Shown here: positions 61,057-64,000 of the stretch, in pieces | Numbering within the stretch: the first letter of the stretch is position 1 | Layout of the letters: each line of letters begins with the position of its first letter | Assembly (NCBI RefSeq): GCF_002303985.1 | Contig: NW_019167826.1 | Coordinates: forward strand, 14,468,370 to 14,532,369 | DNA from: Durio zibethinus | Taxonomy: Eukaryota; Streptophyta; Magnoliopsida; Malvales; Malvaceae | Length of the DNA: 64,000 nt | Direction: 5' to 3' | Position numbers and translations under genes: made by a program | The notes under the pieces: generated by a model | Told to the model about the DNA's origin: nothing | Database searches by the model: none | What the model saw: only the letters and a program-made list of their open reading frames with translations

Positions 61057-61333
61057 TTAACCAAATCTGCCAGGATGCTGCTGCTGATCCTGCCTACTTC
61101 CAGAAGCTTCCCTTGCGTGTCCAGCACCTTGGGCCCTTCCGGATGTGGTGCGGGCAGCATGTATGCCAGGCCTTGGTCTCACAGGCTGGCCTGCAAGTTG
61201 GGCGGGCGTTCTGAACTCGTTTGCTATGCTTTACGTGCAGATACCAATCAGCACGCCTGGTCTGCGGGCCTCAACCGCTGGCTCGCTTGCTGGTGCACCT
61301 GATGTGCCTGGCGTGCCCGCCCAGGGTGTGACA
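61057..61333 (-). repeat. Truncated LTR of the element A lineage
   Basis: Corresponds to 5397-5673, with about 11 differences in 273 bp, sharing cttccggatg, tatgctttacgtgca and caaccgctggctcgc with A and not with D. Only the U3-side outer part remains. The outer end TGACA abuts cttggccc as in A. Confidence 0.92.
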
Positions 61334-61761
61334 CTTGGCCCTTATATTGGCCCCCTATCCCTCATCAAACCTGGAGAACTCAGACCCCCTTTAAAGAGCA
61401 TTTGAGATTTTATAGGTTTGCTGCTAGTAGCCATTAAAGTGTCTGAAATGGGGACACGTTTTTCAAACGATCACAAAATCTTCTCCACTTCGAGTTTTTA
61501 GCTGAATTTTTTTGTGCATGCCAACAAAAATAAAAGGATCACCTCTACCAAATTTGGGGAAAAACTCTTTCTAAAAAAAGTTTAAAAAATCTTGAACCGT
61601 AAAATGTTTTGAAAATCATGAAAAATAGAAAACGGGTCGTCTTCCCACAAAACTTCACATGAAGCCTTAGGGGAAAATTGTATGAATTTACAAGCCATAA
61701 AAATGGCATTGGCACGGCAGAAATATGAAGATGTGCTTGAACCCACCTACCACCCGTTCGA
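61334..61761 (+). repeat. L module copy 23 (duplicate of copy 0)
   Basis: Carries the private cctggagaactc and ccctttaaagag variants of copy 0, and the same fused joint to an LTR. Confidence 0.92.
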
Positions 61762-63787
61762 TCCCCGGCTTGCGCATCTTGCCTCTCTGGTCGACTGAGC
61801 ACCCGCACAATTGTTTCGTGGGTTGACTTAGGCATATGGAGTTCATCCCCAGTCTAAGCATAAGGAGTTCATTCCTAGTCTAAGATCGAACTGGACCGAG
61901 GGTTGCGGCAGCAAGATCGACAGCACGCAGGGGGGACAAGGCCAATCCTCGGCTTGCGCATTCTGCCTCTCCGACCGGCCGAGCGCCCGCACGTTCGTTT
62001 CTTGGGTTGGCTTAGGCATAGGGAGTTCATTCCATGTCTAAGCCCCAGCTGGACCAAGGGTTATGGCAGTAGGACCGACAGCATACAAAGGGGGATCGGG
62101 CTGATCCCCGACTTGCACATTATGCCTTTCCGACCGGCTCAGCACTCGCCTGCTCGTTTCATGGGTTGACTTAGGCATAAGGAGTTCATTCCCAGTCTAA
62201 GATCGGACCAGACCGAGGGTTGTGGCAGCAGGATCGAAAGCACGTAAGGGGGATCGGGCCGATCCTCGACTTGCACATTCTACCTCTCCAGTCGACTGAG
62301 CGCCTGCACGCTCGTTTCGTGGGTTGGCTTAGGCATACGAAGTTCATTCCGTGTCTAAGCATACGGAGTTCATTCCCAGTCTAAGATCGGACCGGACCGA
62401 AGGTTGTGGTAGCAGGATTGGCAGCACGCAGTGAGGGATCGAGCCGATCCCCGACTTGTGCATTCTGCCTCTCCGGCTGGCTGAGCGCCCACACGCTTGT
62501 TTCGTGGGTTGGCTTAGGCATACGAAGTTAATTCCATGTCTAAGCCCTAGCCGGACAGAGGGTTATGGCAGCAGGACCGGCAGCGGGATCAGCAGCATGT
62601 AGAGGGGGATCGGGTTGATCCTCGGTTTGTGCATTATGCCTATCCGACTGGCCTTTCCGGTCAGTTGAGCATATGGAGTTCATTCCCAGTCTAAGATCAG
62701 ACCGAACCGAGGGTTGTGGCAGTAGGATCGGTAGCATGTAAGGGGGACTGAGCCGATCCCCGGCTTGCGCGTTCTGCCCCTCCGGCCGACTGAGCACCCT
62801 ACACACCCATTTTGTGGGTTAGCTTAGGCATAGGGAGTTCATTCCATGTCTAAGCCCTAGCCAGACCGAGGGTTGTGGCAGCGGGATGGCAACACACAGG
62901 GGGGACCGGGCCGATCCCCGGCTTGCGCATTTTGCCTCTCCGACCGGTTGAGTGCTCGCATGCCCGTTTCATGGGTTGGCTTAGGCATAGGGAGTTCATT
63001 CCATGTCTAAGCCCCAGTCGAACTGAGGGTTGTGGCAGCGGGATCGACAACAGGCAGGGGGACCGAGCCGATCCCCGGCTTGTACATTCTGCCTCTTCGA
63101 CCGACTGAGTGCTCGCATGCCCGTTTCGTGAGTTGGCTTAGGCATAGGGAGTTCATTCCATGTCTAAGCCCCAGCCGGACCGAGGGTTGTGGCAGCGGGA
63201 CCGGTAGCAGGCAAAGGGGGATCGGGTCGATCCCCGACTTGCGCATTATGCCTCTTCGGTCGGCTTAGTGCCCGCACGCTAGTTTTATGGGTTGACTTAT
63301 CCATACGGAGTTCATTCCCAGTCTAAGATCAAACCGGACAGAGGGTTGCGACAGCCGGATCGACAGCACGCAGGGGGGACCGAGCTGATCCCCTGCTTGC
63401 GCATTCTACCTCTCCGGCCGACTGAGCACCCGTATGCTCGTTTCTTAGGTTGGCTTAGGCATACGGAGTTCATTCCATGTCTATGCCCCAGTCAAACCAA
63501 GGGTTGTGGCAGCGGGACCGGCAGCACGTAGAGGGGGACTGGGTCGATCCTCGGCTTGTGCATTATGCCTCTCCAGCCAGCTCAGCGCCCGTACGCTCAT
63601 TTTGTGGGTTGACTTAGGCATACGGAGTTCATCCACAGTCTAAGCATACGGAGTTCATTCCCAGTCTAAGATCGGATCAGACCGAGGGTTGCGGTAACAA
63701 AACCAGTAGCAGGATCAACAGTACGTAGGGGGGACCTGGCCGATCCCCGACTTGCGCATTCTACCTCTCCGACCGGCTGAGCACCTA

Positions 63788-64000
63788 TGTCATGCCCTAG
63801 GCGGGCGTGCCAAGCACATCAGGTGCACCAACAGGCGAGCTAGAGGTTAAGGCCCTCAGACCAGGCATGCTGGCGGGTATTTGTGCGCAAAGCCTATCAA
63901 ACGAGTTCAGAACGCCCGCCCAACTTGTAGGCCAGCCCGTGAGACCAAGGCCTGGCATACAAGCTGCCCGTACCACATCCAGAAGGGCCCAAGGTGCTGG
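63788..64000 (+). mobile_element. Element E: start of a plus-strand LTR (window edge)
   Basis: TGTCATGCCCTAGG start as at 7988, with about 8 differences over 213 bp to the 5' LTR of B. Preceded by gcacctat, where B has gcacctg. Probably the duplicate of element B, continuing beyond the window. Confidence 0.9.

Larger units (their letters stand above)
58891..63787 (+). repeat. Satellite domain 4
   Basis: Contains three L modules, an LTR scrap at 61057-61333, and monomer blocks at 59318-60451 and 61762-63787. The part from 61334 is the paralogue of domain 1, including the odd monomer with acttatccatacgg (7491 and 63291) and ttcttaggttgg (7643 and 63443), and it ends at the LTR start 63788 as domain 1 ends at 7988. 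Confidence 0.92.

Overview
The window is nuclear DNA of a seed plant, most likely pericentromeric or knob-like heterochromatin. It contains no host gene that I can support. The evidence for a plant is a family of Ty3/gypsy LTR retrotransposons of the chromovirus lineage: a primer-binding site matching initiator tRNA-Met (TGGTATCAGAGC), gag with a CCHC-type knuckle, protease, RT with YLDD, RNase H, a D-D35-E integrase and a C-terminal chromodomain. Every copy is broken by stops and indels. I cannot name the species.

Layout: 1-5673 is a minus-strand element (A), its 3' LTR cut by the window edge. 5674-7987 is satellite. 7988-13824 is the only element with both LTRs and internal region (B, plus strand, 5.84 kb). 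13825-47343 is a 33.5 kb satellite domain. 47344-50981 is a doubly truncated minus-strand element (C). 50982-55562 is satellite. 55563-56562 is a run of exactly 1000 N. 56563-58890 is the 5' half of a minus-strand element (D). 58891-63787 is satellite with an LTR scrap at about 61057-61333. 63788-64000 is the start of a further plus-strand LTR (E).

The satellite is composite and head-to-tail throughout. Its basic monomer is about 157-159 bp and alternates between two subtypes (alpha, beta), giving a dimer of about 317 bp. A 26-bp subrepeat is often duplicated at monomer ends. At irregular intervals of 0.6-3.4 kb, the first third of a monomer is replaced by a longer block of about 430-615 bp (here the L module), seen 24 times whole or truncated. 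The L module has a short-repeat GC-rich 5' part, a G-rich tract next to a 15-bp palindrome, a TATA-like promoter-resembling stretch and an AT-rich 3' half.

Main observations: (1) the end of the satellite monomer aligns collinearly with the last 90 bp of the gypsy LTR, suggesting that satellite and LTR share ancestry; (2) three LTR ends (A, D and the 61-kb scrap) abut the L module at the same base, and B and E start at the same monomer position, so five remnants reduce to about two insertion events copied along with the array; (3) 5.4-8.2 kb is duplicated at 61.06-64.0 kb. No cellular pathway is encoded; the many open frames in the array follow from a monomer near 159 bp (53 codons) that is poor in stops.
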